DNA from: JAZRWQ01 sp045599805
GTDB taxonomy: Bacteria; Bacillota; Clostridia; Oscillospirales; UMGS1783
Assembly: GCA_045599805.1 (NCBI GenBank)
Contig: JAZRWQ010000077.1
Coordinates: 1 to 32,612 of the forward strand
Direction: 5' to 3'
DNA length: 32,612 bases
Made by a program: the position numbers and the translations under genes. Every line of letters begins with the position of its first letter. Positions within the stretch are counted from its first letter, which is position 1. Positions 17,389-24,748 of this stretch are shown piece after piece. The notes under the pieces were generated by a model. That model was not told where the DNA came from. It was given only the letters and a program-made list of their open reading frames with translations, and did not search any database.

Positions 17389-18612
17389 ATGGTTACATAT
17401 CGTTATCGCGGAACGACCGCAAGCGGCGCTGAAGTAACCGGCGTCGTAGAAGCCTTTGACAAGCAGGATGCTGTAAAAAAGGCACGCTCAAACTGTCGCG
17501 TTCTTCTGGAAGTTGAACCCGTAAAGGGCGGCAAGTTTGATAATATCATGAATCTCGATATCGGCGATTTACTCGGCGGCGGCAAAATAAAAGCCAAGGA
17601 GCTTGCGCTTCTGTGCAGTCAGATGGCTATTGAGCTTAAAGCCGGCCTCGCTCTGTATCAGAGCCTTAAGCTTATCGCCGAAAACGAAAAGGATAAAAAA
17701 ATAAAGAAGCTGTTTACTCAGGTAGCCGAAGACGTTAAGGCAGGTAACAGCCTTGCCGACAGCTTTGCTGCCCGCGGCCCCAAGCTTCCCAGAACCTTTA
17801 TTGAAACCATCCGTGCAGGCGAAGAAAGCGGTAAGCTGAGCGAAAGCTTTGAAAGACTTTCGACCTATTACGAAAACTCCGCCGCTGTTGCAAGCAAGGT
17901 AGGCAGCGCGCTTATCTATCCCGCACTGCTTATCGTTGTTGCGATAGTTGTTATCGTTATCATCATGATAAAGGCAGTGCCCGTATTTGAACAGAGCTTC
18001 GGCTCGGCAGATTCTCTGCCCGGTCCCACAAAAGCTCTTATCGCAATGAGCCACTTCCTTACCGATAACTTCTGGATCCTCCTTATCGTCATTGCGGTAA
18101 TCGTTGCCGCCGTGCTCCTCTTAAAAAAGAGCGATAAGGGCTCACATTTCTTCGCAAAGCTCGCGCTTAATTTCCCCGGCCTCGGTCAGGTAAACAGAAT
18201 GAATGCCGCAAGCCAGTTTGCAAGCAGTCTTTCAACCATGCTCGCCGCAGGTCTTCCTTTAGTCCGCGCTTTGCAGATAACCTCCGAGGTTGTTACAAAC
18301 CTCATTATCGGCGAGGATGTAAAGGCAACCTCCAACGGTGTTATCGAAGGCCGCAAGATGGGTGAGGGGCTCCGCAAGAGCAAGTATATGCCCTCCCTGC
18401 TTATCGAAATGAGCGCAGTGGGCGAAGAAACCGGCAAGCTTGAAGAAACCATGGAAGTAGTAAACGATTACTATACCAAGGAGGTTTCCAATGCCGCTGC
18501 CCGTGCTCTGGCGCTGCTCGAGCCTATAATCGTTATTGCCATGGCTGCCATGGTTGTATTCATTCTTCTGTCCGTTTACCTGCCTCTGTTCGGCATGTAC
18601 GGCAATATGTAA
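17389..18612 (+). CDS. pilC: Type IV pilus inner-membrane platform protein PilC
   Basis: This 407-residue protein is the polytopic membrane platform that couples PilB to pilin insertion. Two T2SSF (GspF) domains are visible at ~residues 70-190 and ~270-395. Family hallmarks include ALLCSQMAIELKAGL and a TIRAGEESGKLSESFERL segment, whose second-domain counterpart is SAVGEETGKLEETMEVV. Hydrophobic segments lie at ~178-205, ~220-247 and near the C-terminus (~375-400). The length matches the family. It follows pilB by 49 bases with an AAAGGAAA ribosome binding site eight bases before the ATG, and precedes the two pilin genes. Confidence 0.95.
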   Translation: MVTYRYRGTTASGAEVTGVVEAFDKQDAVKKARSNCRVLLEVEPVKGGKFDNIMNLDIGDLLGGGKIKAKELALLCSQMAIELKAGLALYQSLKLIAENEKDKKIKKLFTQVAEDVKAGNSLADSFAARGPKLPRTFIETIRAGEESGKLSESFERLSTYYENSAAVASKVGSALIYPALLIVVAIVVIVIIMIKAVPVFEQSFGSADSLPGPTKALIAMSHFLTDNFWILLIVIAVIVAAVLLLKKSDKGSHFFAKLALNFPGLGQVNRMNAASQFASSLSTMLAAGLPLVRALQITSEVVTNLIIGEDVKATSNGVIEGRKMGEGLRKSKYMPSLLIEMSAVGEETGKLEETMEVVNDYYTKEVSNAAARALALLEPIIVIAMAAMVVFILLSVYLPLFGMYGNM

Positions 18613-18715
18613 TCAACTTAATTTCGTGTATTCTCCGCTGTTCAACCCACGGCGGAATATATAAGGTCCCCAAAAGGGATCGAAAATAAATTTATTTTCA
18701 AGAGAGGAAAAAAAT
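18613..18715 (+). other. pilC-pilA leader with two weak hairpins and an 18-bp perfect palindrome
   Basis: Between pilC and the first pilin gene the sequence can form TCCGC/GCGGA and GGTCCC/GGGATC hairpins. They are followed by the perfect palindrome GAAAATAAATTTATTTTC at 18682-18699, directly before the AGAGAGGA ribosome binding site. No convincing promoter was found. It may be an mRNA processing or stability element or a protein binding site. Confidence 0.5.
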
Positions 18716-19147
18716 ATGAAAAAGCTTAACAAAAAGGGTTTTACCCTTGTTGAAATGCTGGTAGTTATCGCTATCATCGCAGTTCTCGTTGCAATCATCA
18801 TTCCCACCGTTATGTCCGCTACCACCAAGGCAGCAGCTGCCACCAACGCTGCTAACCTTCGTTCCGCTAAAGCTGAACTGACCACCGCTATGCTTGCTGA
18901 CAAAGATGGCTATGCTGCTCTGGTTACAAAACTTAAGAGCGAAGTAAAAGCAAAAGCCTGCAAGTCCGGTGATCTTAACGTAGCAGCCAATGCTCCTATT
19001 GTAATTTCTCCTGAGACTTTAGATTCTACTCAGGAAATTACCGTTACTTTCGGTGAAGGCGCAACTATCGAAGCATTCGCAGCTATCGCTGAAGGTTCTT
19101 CTGCTGAGTCTCCTGCTGAGCAGCAGGGCGGCGGCGAAGGCAAATAA
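18716..19147 (+). CDS. Major type IV pilin (prepilin 1)
   Basis: This 143-residue prepilin has an eight-residue leader ending in KKG, followed by FTLVEMLVVIAIIAVLVAII, with Phe+1 and Glu+5. The mature protein is 135 residues with a single Cys and a low-complexity Gly/Glu C-terminal tail (QQGGGEGK). It probably forms the pilus shaft after cleavage by the peptidase encoded two genes downstream. Codons are biased toward GCT, CTT, ATC and CGT, unlike the more mixed usage in the next pilin gene, suggesting higher expression. An AGAGAGGA site precedes the ATG. The first ~50 residues are almost identical in protein sequence to the second pilin. The 'major' designation is inference from codon bias and gene order. 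Confidence 0.9.
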   Translation: MKKLNKKGFTLVEMLVVIAIIAVLVAIIIPTVMSATTKAAAATNAANLRSAKAELTTAMLADKDGYAALVTKLKSEVKAKACKSGDLNVAANAPIVISPETLDSTQEITVTFGEGATIEAFAAIAEGSSAESPAEQQGGGEGK

Positions 19148-19194
19148 TATTGCTTGAATTTTTCTCAAATATTACTTAAAAATTAGAAGCTAAT

Positions 19195-19270
19195 GCGGTA
19201 AGGCGTGGGTTGCGCCTTACCGCGGCTCCCTGATTTAATGCAGGGAAATGCGCCCGTTTTTAATGGGCGC
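19195..19270 (+). other. Three consecutive stem-loops between the two pilin genes
   Basis: The 180-bp gap holds three perfect hairpins in a row. They are GCGGTAAGGCG/CGCCTTACCGC (19195-19223, 11 bp, 7-base loop), TCCCTG/CAGGGA (19227-19246) and GCGCCC/GGGCGC (19250-19270). None is followed by a proper T-run, so they are not typical terminators. They would lie at the 3' end of a pilin 1 mRNA and may stabilise it, guide processing, or partly block read-through into pilin 2. Confidence 0.7.
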
Positions 19271-19327
19271 TGTTTCCGTGTGTTGAATTACGCCTCGATG
19301 CACTCCATTGCACAAAAGGAGAAAATT

Positions 19328-19762
19328 ATGAAATACGCCAAGGACAAAAAAGGCTTTACCCTTGTTGAAATGCTTGTGGTAATAGCCATAATCGCCGTTC
19401 TTGTCGCCATAATAATCCCTACTGTTATGTCGGCAACCACCAAGGCAAAAGCGGCAACCGATGCCGCGAATTTAAGAAGTGTGCTCGGTCAGGCAAATAA
19501 CGCAGCCCTGCTCGGTCACGGTATAGAATCAGCTAAAAATGCCGATATCGAAGTGCCGCCCTGTAAATCATATCCCGATGCAAAAATGCAGCTGCTGTTT
19601 GTTTATCCCGGATTTATAGATGTATACTATGTTGACGGCGATAATTATTATACTCTTGATTATTTCAGCGATCTGGCTGAAAACGGCAAAACCGAAATAT
19701 CCACCGCCGCACCGTCTACCGCCGAGTTTGACAATGCCGAGTGGTACACCTTCGGAGAATAA
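19328..19762 (+). CDS. Second type IV pilin (prepilin 2)
   Basis: This 144-residue prepilin has a nine-residue leader ending in DKKG, followed by the same FTLVEMLVVIAIIAVLVAII helix as prepilin 1. Similarity extends to about residue 48 (NLRS), after which the sequences diverge. The C-terminal domain is Tyr-rich and acidic (YPGFIDVYYVDGDNYYTLDYF). I start at ATG 19328, preceded by AAAGGAG; an upstream in-frame ATG at 19205 would add 41 residues read through the intergenic hairpins and put the leader in the wrong place. Codon use differs from prepilin 1. It may be a minor shaft subunit or an alternative pilin. The peptidase gene begins two bases after its stop. Confidence 0.88.
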   Translation: MKYAKDKKGFTLVEMLVVIAIIAVLVAIIIPTVMSATTKAKAATDAANLRSVLGQANNAALLGHGIESAKNADIEVPPCKSYPDAKMQLLFVYPGFIDVYYVDGDNYYTLDYFSDLAENGKTEISTAAPSTAEFDNAEWYTFGE

Positions 19763-19764
19763 AA

Positions 19765-20565
19765 ATGACTCTGTTTAATGATCTTGCCGGACTTTCCGTT
19801 TTTTACCCCGTATTTTTCCTCGTAATTTCGTTTATTCTCGGCGCGGTAATGGGCAGTGCGCTTAATTGCCTTGCCTACCGTCTGGCGCACGGGAAAAAGT
19901 GGGAGAAGGGGAGAAGCGCCTGCGTTGAGTGCGGTCATACTCTCGGCGTGCTTGATCTTGTTCCCATTTTCAGCTACATATTTTTAGGCGGCAGGTGCCG
20001 CTGGTGTAAAAGCAAAATTTCGCCGCGCTATCTTGTGACCGAGCTTGTTTTGGCTTTTTCATTTGCGCTTATTACTTTATTTTCAGGTCTTTCGTATAAT
20101 ACTCTTTCGGCGCTTGTCCTTGCCGCCTGTCTGCTTGCCTTGTCGCTTGTGGATCTGGATGTGCAGATAATCCCCGACAGATTTATTATAATCCCCATTA
20201 TCGCGCGTCTTATTGTCCTGTTTCTTGAGGGCGGCTTCATGGGCTTATTAAAGGGCTTTATTCCGGCGTTTATTTTCGGCGGTGCGCTTCTTGTGATAAG
20301 TCTTGTTATGGATAAGCTTTTAAAGAAAGAGGCTATGGGCGGCGGCGACATAAAGCTTATGTTCGCGTTGGGGCTCTACTTTGATATTCCGGAATGTCTT
20401 TTGCTTTTACTTATCGCCTGTATTGCGGGGCTTATCCTTGCGGCGATACTTAAGACGAAAAAGGGCGAGGGTTTCCCGTTCGGGCCCGCCTTAAGCATGG
20501 CGGCTTTGCCTGTGCTTCTTTTCGGTGAAAAGCTCGTAGCGATGTATCTTAATTTATTCAGCTGA
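19765..20565 (+). CDS. pilD: Prepilin peptidase (leader peptidase / N-methyltransferase)
   Basis: This 266-residue integral membrane aspartic protease (family A24) cleaves the class III leaders of the pilins in this locus and usually methylates the new N-terminus. The N-terminal domain carries the zinc-binding Cys pairs CVEC (53-56) and CRWC (78-81). The catalytic part contains LVDLDVQIIPD with Asp130, and GGGD with Asp195. Several hydrophobic segments cover the rest. ATG 19765 follows CGGAGA and is preferred over an upstream GTG inside the pilin gene. The locus has at least six candidate substrates, including the giant pilin. Confidence 0.95.
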   Translation: MTLFNDLAGLSVFYPVFFLVISFILGAVMGSALNCLAYRLAHGKKWEKGRSACVECGHTLGVLDLVPIFSYIFLGGRCRWCKSKISPRYLVTELVLAFSFALITLFSGLSYNTLSALVLAACLLALSLVDLDVQIIPDRFIIIPIIARLIVLFLEGGFMGLLKGFIPAFIFGGALLVISLVMDKLLKKEAMGGGDIKLMFALGLYFDIPECLLLLLIACIAGLILAAILKTKKGEGFPFGPALSMAALPVLLFGEKLVAMYLNLFS

Positions 20566-20588
20566 GTAATACCCAGGAGGTTTGTGAT

Positions 20589-21569
20589 ATGAAAAAAATT
20601 ATCGGTATCGAAATCGGTTCCGACACTGTCAAGCTTGCAGTCGTTGCCGGCGGCAAGGTTGAAAAAATGGTGTTCACACGTCTTCCGGAAAACATTTATC
20701 ATGACGGTCATATAACCGCTCCAGATGCGTTTGCCGAAGCCGTTAAAACACTTATGAAAGACAATCAGATTCATTCCGGCGCATGCGCACTCGTGCTTCC
20801 GCAGAATCTGGTTATTTCCCACCACGTATCAGTTCCCGCAATGCCCGCAAGCGAGCTTGAGCTCAACCTGCCCTTCGAATTCAAGGATTTCGTAGGCAAG
20901 GATGCCGACAAGTACTATTATGACTATTCCGTTGCCGGCGTTACCGAAAGCTCCATGGACCTTTTTGCGGCAGCAGTATTGAAGAGCGATATTGATGAAT
21001 ACACTTCGCTGCTCAAGAAGGCAGGTCTTTCTCTTAAGATTGCAATACCCAAGGAAATGGCATGGCTCAATCTTATAAACGGCGCGAAGAATCTTCCTAA
21101 GGCTGTCTGCATTGTTGACCTCGGTCACGGCGCAACTAATGTTGATATCTTCTGCGGCGGCAGCTTTGTAATGGGCAGAAAGATTGAAAACGGCGGCAGA
21201 CAGCTCGATGAGGTTATTGCCGGTCAGCTCCAGCTCGATACATATGCAGCACGCATCCGCAAAGAAGCAAATTATGAAAACATCCTTGCTTCCGATGCTG
21301 CTACCGAAAGCTACGGCGCACTTGCAGTAGAGGTTATGAGAGTAATCTCATTCTACAATTACAGCCATGCCGAGGACGGCAACAAGGTAGAGGATATCTA
21401 CTTCTGCGGCGGCGGCTCCAATATCGAAGCTCTCCGTATCGCCATCGTTAAGGCAAGCTCCCTCACCGCGCATCGCATTCAGCGCCTGTTCGGTGATGAA
21501 GGCGAGCATGAGGATGATAAGTATCTCCGCTGTGCTCTTGCAGCCGGTGCTGCAATGCAGGATAAATAA
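20589..21569 (+). CDS. pilM: Type IV pilus assembly protein PilM
   Basis: This 326-residue cytoplasmic actin-like ATPase-fold protein anchors the pilus assembly platform by binding the N-terminus of PilN. The N-terminal GIEIGSDTVKLAV phosphate-loop segment, the central VDLGHGATNVDIF segment (~residues 178-190) and FCGGGSNIEAL (~275-285) fit the FtsA/PilM family. The length is slightly under the usual ~350. AGGAGG precedes the ATG. It is followed 14 bases later by the PilN-like gene, keeping the standard pilM-N-O order without a pilP or pilQ, as expected in a monoderm. Confidence 0.92.
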   Translation: MKKIIGIEIGSDTVKLAVVAGGKVEKMVFTRLPENIYHDGHITAPDAFAEAVKTLMKDNQIHSGACALVLPQNLVISHHVSVPAMPASELELNLPFEFKDFVGKDADKYYYDYSVAGVTESSMDLFAAAVLKSDIDEYTSLLKKAGLSLKIAIPKEMAWLNLINGAKNLPKAVCIVDLGHGATNVDIFCGGSFVMGRKIENGGRQLDEVIAGQLQLDTYAARIRKEANYENILASDAATESYGALAVEVMRVISFYNYSHAEDGNKVEDIYFCGGGSNIEALRIAIVKASSLTAHRIQRLFGDEGEHEDDKYLRCALAAGAAMQDK

Positions 21570-21583
21570 GGAGGCGAATAATA

Positions 21584-22165
21584 ATGGGAAACAATAATAC
21601 AGACATTAAGAAAGTTAACGCTGCGGCCTCCAAGAAAACCATGAACTTCGTCAGAACCCAGCCGATTATAAACGCTAAAAAGTTTATTCCCGTGCTTGTT
21701 ATCGTTCTCGTAGTTCTCGCGGTTTTAGCATATTTCGGTATCGTTACTCCGCTTATGAAGAAGAGCGCCGAAATGAATAAGCTTGCCGCAAAGCAGGATG
21801 AGCTCAGTACCCTTCAGGCAACTCTTATGCAGTACAGCGATCTTGAAGATCAGTACGGCAGATACAGCTATGGCTGGATGAATGAACAGGAAGTCAATAC
21901 GGTTGACCGTATGGAAATCCTCGATATCATCTCCAAGAAAATAATGACTAAGGCAACCGTTGAAGACTATTCAATAAGCGGCAATGTTCTTACGCTTAAC
22001 ATTCGCGGTCTTGCTCTTGATCAGGTCAGCAAGCTTTGCACCGAGCTTGAAGAAAACGAGCTCGTTGAAAGCGCAAGCGTTTACAATGCAACCGCACCTT
22101 CCGCAGAGGAAGCTGAAGTTACCATGAGTATTATTCTGGCAAAGGAGGTAAGCGAAAATGACTAA
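21584..22165 (+). CDS. pilN: PilN-like pilus assembly membrane protein
   Basis: This 193-residue protein has a cytoplasmic N-terminus of ~35 residues, one transmembrane helix (~37-59), a short coiled-coil region (~65-95) and a small extracytoplasmic ferredoxin-like domain. This is the architecture of PilN. The classic INLLP peptide that docks into PilM is not evident in the N-terminus, so the symbol rests mainly on gene order and topology. AAGGAGG precedes the ATG. Its end overlaps the next gene by eight bases. Confidence 0.75.
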   Translation: MGNNNTDIKKVNAAASKKTMNFVRTQPIINAKKFIPVLVIVLVVLAVLAYFGIVTPLMKKSAEMNKLAAKQDELSTLQATLMQYSDLEDQYGRYSYGWMNEQEVNTVDRMEILDIISKKIMTKATVEDYSISGNVLTLNIRGLALDQVSKLCTELEENELVESASVYNATAPSAEEAEVTMSIILAKEVSEND

Positions 22166-22715
22166 GGGTAAGCTTTCCACCAGAGAAATAGTACTGCTTA
22201 TAATACTTGCAGTAATCGTTATCGGCGCATGCTATTATTTCTTCTTTTTAACTCCGCACAATAATGAGATGACCTCCATCGCAAATCAGATCGCCGATGT
22301 TGATTCTCAGATTGAAACCGCACAGGTTCAGGTTGCTTCTCTTCAGGCAAAGCAGGCCGAAATCGATGAGATTCTTAAGAATCCCAATGCTACCGAAATC
22401 GCTCCCTATGACAATGCCAAGGAAGTTATGAAGCAGCTTAATTCCGTTCTCAACGGCAAATGCATCGAATATGATATCAGATTTTCCGATCCCGATATTG
22501 ATGAAAGCGGTCTTGTTCGCCGCGGTGTACAGCTTTCTTTCAGAACTGCTACCTATGCTGAAGCAAAGGCTATTTTAAAGCAGCTCTCCGAAAGCCATTG
22601 GCGCTGCATAATCACCAATGTTGCCGTAGAATGCGGTGCTGTTGCCGAGATTGAAACTCAGTCCACCGTCAGCGCAAACCTCACCTTCTACGAAAGCACA
22701 AACATCGAAAAGTAA
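22158..22715 (+). CDS. pilO: PilO-like pilus assembly membrane protein
   Basis: This 185-residue protein has a short cytoplasmic N-terminus, a transmembrane helix (~11-32), a coiled coil (~35-75) and a C-terminal domain of ~100 residues. That is the PilO topology, and it probably pairs with the PilN-like protein to link PilM and PilC. The ATG lies inside the upstream gene, with AAAGGAGG ahead of it, suggesting coupled translation. It is the last gene of the plus-strand pilus operon; a strong terminator follows. Confidence 0.78.
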   Translation: MTKGKLSTREIVLLIILAVIVIGACYYFFFLTPHNNEMTSIANQIADVDSQIETAQVQVASLQAKQAEIDEILKNPNATEIAPYDNAKEVMKQLNSVLNGKCIEYDIRFSDPDIDESGLVRRGVQLSFRTATYAEAKAILKQLSESHWRCIITNVAVECGAVAEIETQSTVSANLTFYESTNIEK

Positions 22716-22725
22716 ATAAAACATC

Positions 22726-22760
22726 AAAAGCCCGTCTGTGAGTACAGCAGACGGGCTTTT
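22726..22760 (+). terminator. Terminator of the pilus operon
   Basis: AAAAGCCCGTCTG (22726-22738) pairs perfectly with CAGACGGGCTTTT (22748-22760) around a nine-base loop. The trailing T-run is only four bases, so part of its strength must come from the 13-bp stem. Confidence 0.8.
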
Positions 22761-22767
22761 CGTTACC

Positions 22768-22796
22768 TTGACAAAATATTTAAGTTGTGTTATTTT
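22768..22796 (+). promoter_or_regulatory. Promoter of the small membrane protein gene
   Basis: A perfect TTGACA at 22768-22773 lies 17 bp before TATTTT at 22791-22796, just after the pilus operon terminator. Confidence 0.55.
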
Positions 22797-22815
22797 TATT
22801 TCAGAGGTGATAAAT

Positions 22816-23076
22816 ATGAAAGATTACGAAATAGAAGAAATAAATAAGCTTCCGGAGAAATACCGTCCGTTATCCGCATGGAGCTTCTGGGGCTATGGAC
22901 TTTTGTTCAGCATACCTATTGCGGGCTTTATACTGCTTATTGTGTTCTCCTTAAGCAATTCCAATATCTGCCGCCGCAACTTTGCACGCAGCTATTTCTG
23001 CACCCTGGTGCTGTGCGTTATAATTTTCCTTGTTCTGCTTGCAACCGGCGTTTTAGGCGCATTTCTGCAAAGATAA
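22816..23076 (+). CDS. Small two-helix membrane protein of unknown function
   Basis: This 86-residue protein is not assigned a function. A short acidic N-terminus (~20 residues) containing LPEKYRPLSAWSFWGYG is followed by a hydrophobic segment (~28-45), a loop with NSNICRRNFARSYF, and a second hydrophobic segment (~62-82). Small proteins of this layout are frequent in Clostridia as conserved hypotheticals. The ATG at 22816 is chosen because AGAGGTGA lies upstream and the gene has its own promoter; a longer frame would begin within the upstream terminator. It stands alone between two terminators. Confidence 0.75.
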   Translation: MKDYEIEEINKLPEKYRPLSAWSFWGYGLLFSIPIAGFILLIVFSLSNSNICRRNFARSYFCTLVLCVIIFLVLLATGVLGAFLQR

Positions 23077-23090
23077 TACCTGGCATAATT

Positions 23091-23121
23091 AAAGGACCTC
23101 AACGATTAGTTGAGGTCCTTT
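23091..23121. terminator. Bidirectional terminator shared with serS
   Basis: AAAGGACCTCAAC pairs with GTTGAGGTCCTTT around a five-base GATTA loop, with a T-run after the plus-strand arm. It sits between the converging small membrane protein gene and serS. Confidence 0.85.
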
Positions 23122-23132
23122 TTGTTTAAGCT

Positions 23133-24419
23133 TTAGTTTTTGGGATAAATCTTGTCCTTGCCGCCCATATACATTCTGAGCACTTCGGGGATCTTAACCG
23201 AGCCGTCATCGCACAGGTTGTTTTCAAGGAATGCAATAAGCATTCTCGGAGGCGCTACAACGGTGTTGTTAAGGGTATGAGCGAGATATTTGCCGTCCTT
23301 GCCGTTAACTCTTATCTTAAGTCTTCTTGCCTGCGCATCGCCAAGGTTCGAGCAGCTGCCAACTTCAAAATACTTCTTCTGACGGGGAGACCATGCTTCA
23401 ACGTCAACCGATTTAACCTTAAGATCTGCCAAGTCGCCCGAGCAGCATTCAAGCGTTCTTACGGGAATATCCATGGAGCGGAAGAGATCAACGGTGTTCT
23501 GCCAAAGCTTGTCATACCACATCATGCTGTCTTCCGGCTTGCATACAACTATCATTTCCTGCTTTTCAAACTGATGAATACGGTAAACACCGCGCTCCTC
23601 TATGCCGTGAGCGCCTTTTTCTTTTCTGAAGCAGGGAGAATAGCTCGTTAAGGTAAGCGGAAGCTGTTCTTCCGGGGTAATGGAATCTATGAATTTGCCT
23701 ATCATGGAATGTTCGCTGGTGCCTATGAGGTACAAATCCTCGCCCTCAATTTTATACATCATTGCGTCCATTTCAGCAAAGCTCATAACGCCGGTAACCA
23801 CCTCGCTTCTGATCATGAAGGGGGGTATGCAGTAGGTAAATCCTCTGTCTATCATAAAGTCACGCGCATAGGAAATAATTGCGGAATGCAGGCGCGCAAT
23901 ATCGCCCATAAGATAATAAAAACCGTTGCCGGCAACCTTTCTTGCGCTGTCAAGGTCAATGCCGTTGAAGCGTTCCATGATTTCGGTGTGATAGGGGATT
24001 TCAAAGTCGGGAACAACCGGCTCGCCGTAACGCTGTACCTCAACGTTCTCGCTGTCATCCTTGCCGATAGGTACGGACTTATCGATGATGTTGGGTATGG
24101 TCATCATTATTTTCTTAACCTTTTCGTCAAGCTCGGTCTGCTTTGCCTCTGCCTGCGCTAATTCTTCCGACTGCGCGGTAACCTGCGCTTTTACCTTTGC
24201 TGCTTCGTCCTTCTGACCTTTAGCCATAAGGCCGCCTATCTCCTTGGAAAGCTTGTTGCGGGAAGCGCGCAGTGCGTCAGCCTTCTGCTGAACCTCTCTG
24301 CGTTCCTTATCAAGCGCAATTACTTCGTCAACAAGAGGTAATTTGCCATCCTGAAATTTATTTTTGATGTTCTGCTTTACAATGTCGGGATTTTCTCTTA
24401 CGAATTTGATGTCTAACAT
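23133..24419 (-). CDS. serS: Seryl-tRNA synthetase
   Basis: This 428-residue class II synthetase charges tRNA-Ser with serine. The N-terminal MLDIKFVRENPDIV and a long coiled-coil arm (~residues 28-100) are typical. The catalytic core shows GTSEHSMIGKF, motif 2 around RIHQFEKQEM, the VGSCSNLGDAQARR segment, and motif 3 in the form LNNTVVAPPRMLIAFLEN. Motif 3 differs from the common LNGSGLAVGR form, suggesting a divergent bacterial SerRS branch. The start is ATG 24419, with AAAGGAG upstream; a longer reading frame would run into the T-box terminator and is rejected. Expression should rise when uncharged tRNA-Ser accumulates. Confidence 0.95.
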   Translation of the reverse strand: MLDIKFVRENPDIVKQNIKNKFQDGKLPLVDEVIALDKERREVQQKADALRASRNKLSKEIGGLMAKGQKDEAAKVKAQVTAQSEELAQAEAKQTELDEKVKKIMMTIPNIIDKSVPIGKDDSENVEVQRYGEPVVPDFEIPYHTEIMERFNGIDLDSARKVAGNGFYYLMGDIARLHSAIISYARDFMIDRGFTYCIPPFMIRSEVVTGVMSFAEMDAMMYKIEGEDLYLIGTSEHSMIGKFIDSITPEEQLPLTLTSYSPCFRKEKGAHGIEERGVYRIHQFEKQEMIVVCKPEDSMMWYDKLWQNTVDLFRSMDIPVRTLECCSGDLADLKVKSVDVEAWSPRQKKYFEVGSCSNLGDAQARRLKIRVNGKDGKYLAHTLNNTVVAPPRMLIAFLENNLCDDGSVKIPEVLRMYMGGKDKIYPKN

Positions 24420-24454
24420 TGCCGTCTCCTTTATGAGTAAATTATTTTTTATAT

Positions 24455-24668
24455 AAAAAAAGGATTTTTCCGCCATAGCTGCGCTATGGGACGGAAAAAT
24501 CCGCGTTGCCACCCATATTGACAGAATAATCTGTCCTCTCTTTGAAACGTTATAGGCGTTTCCCACCTGCGGCTCGGAAAGCGGAACACCGTGCTATCCT
24601 GCTGCCTTGCACCGTCCGGCAGTTCTCTTTAAGGATTAAACGCGGTTTATTTTTCGTCAGCACCGTCT
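24455..24668 (-). promoter_or_regulatory. Serine-specific T-box leader of serS
   Basis: On the minus strand the leader shows a Stem I apical hairpin CTGCC/GGCAG with a GGTGCAA loop. An ATCCT/AGGAT helix leads to a specifier loop with AGC (serine) at 24595-24593, followed by A. The conserved T-box sequence TGGGTGGCAACGCGG runs from 24515 to 24501. The intrinsic terminator pairs GGATTTTTCCG with CGGAAAAATCC (24462-24502) and ends in seven T residues (24461-24455); part of the T-box overlaps its 5' arm, as needed for the antiterminator switch. Uncharged tRNA-Ser with a GCU anticodon should promote read-through. Confidence 0.92.
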
Positions 24669-24674
24669 TTTAGT

Positions 24675-24704
24675 ATTATACAACAACCATATACCGTTTT
24701 GCAA
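24675..24704 (-). promoter_or_regulatory. Promoter of the serS T-box transcript
   Basis: On the minus strand TTGCAA (24699-24704) lies 18 bp before a perfect TATAAT (24675-24680). The start would be near 24668, just before the T-box leader. Confidence 0.6.
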
Positions 24705-24721
24705 TACCTTTTTAAAAATTT

Positions 24722-24744
24722 AAGGCGGCAACTTGTGCCGCCTT
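24722..24744 (-). terminator. Terminator of the serC-serA operon
   Basis: AAGGCGGCA pairs with TGCCGCCTT around a five-base loop right after the serA stop codon. In the minus direction it is followed by TAAATTTTTAA. It separates the serC-serA transcript from the serS promoter. Confidence 0.75.
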
Positions 24745-24748
24745 GAAT

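Noticed and set aside
18636..18664. Separate promoter for the major pilin
   Set aside because: A TATATA at 18658-18663 could be a -10, but there is no acceptable -35 at 16-18 bp.
19205..19327. Longer N-terminus for the second pilin
   Set aside because: It would translate the intergenic hairpins and bury the prepilin leader 41 residues inside; ATG 19328 has a good ribosome binding site.
24420..24566. Longer N-terminus for SerS
   Set aside because: The extension lies across the T-box antiterminator and terminator; the conserved SerRS start is at 24419.
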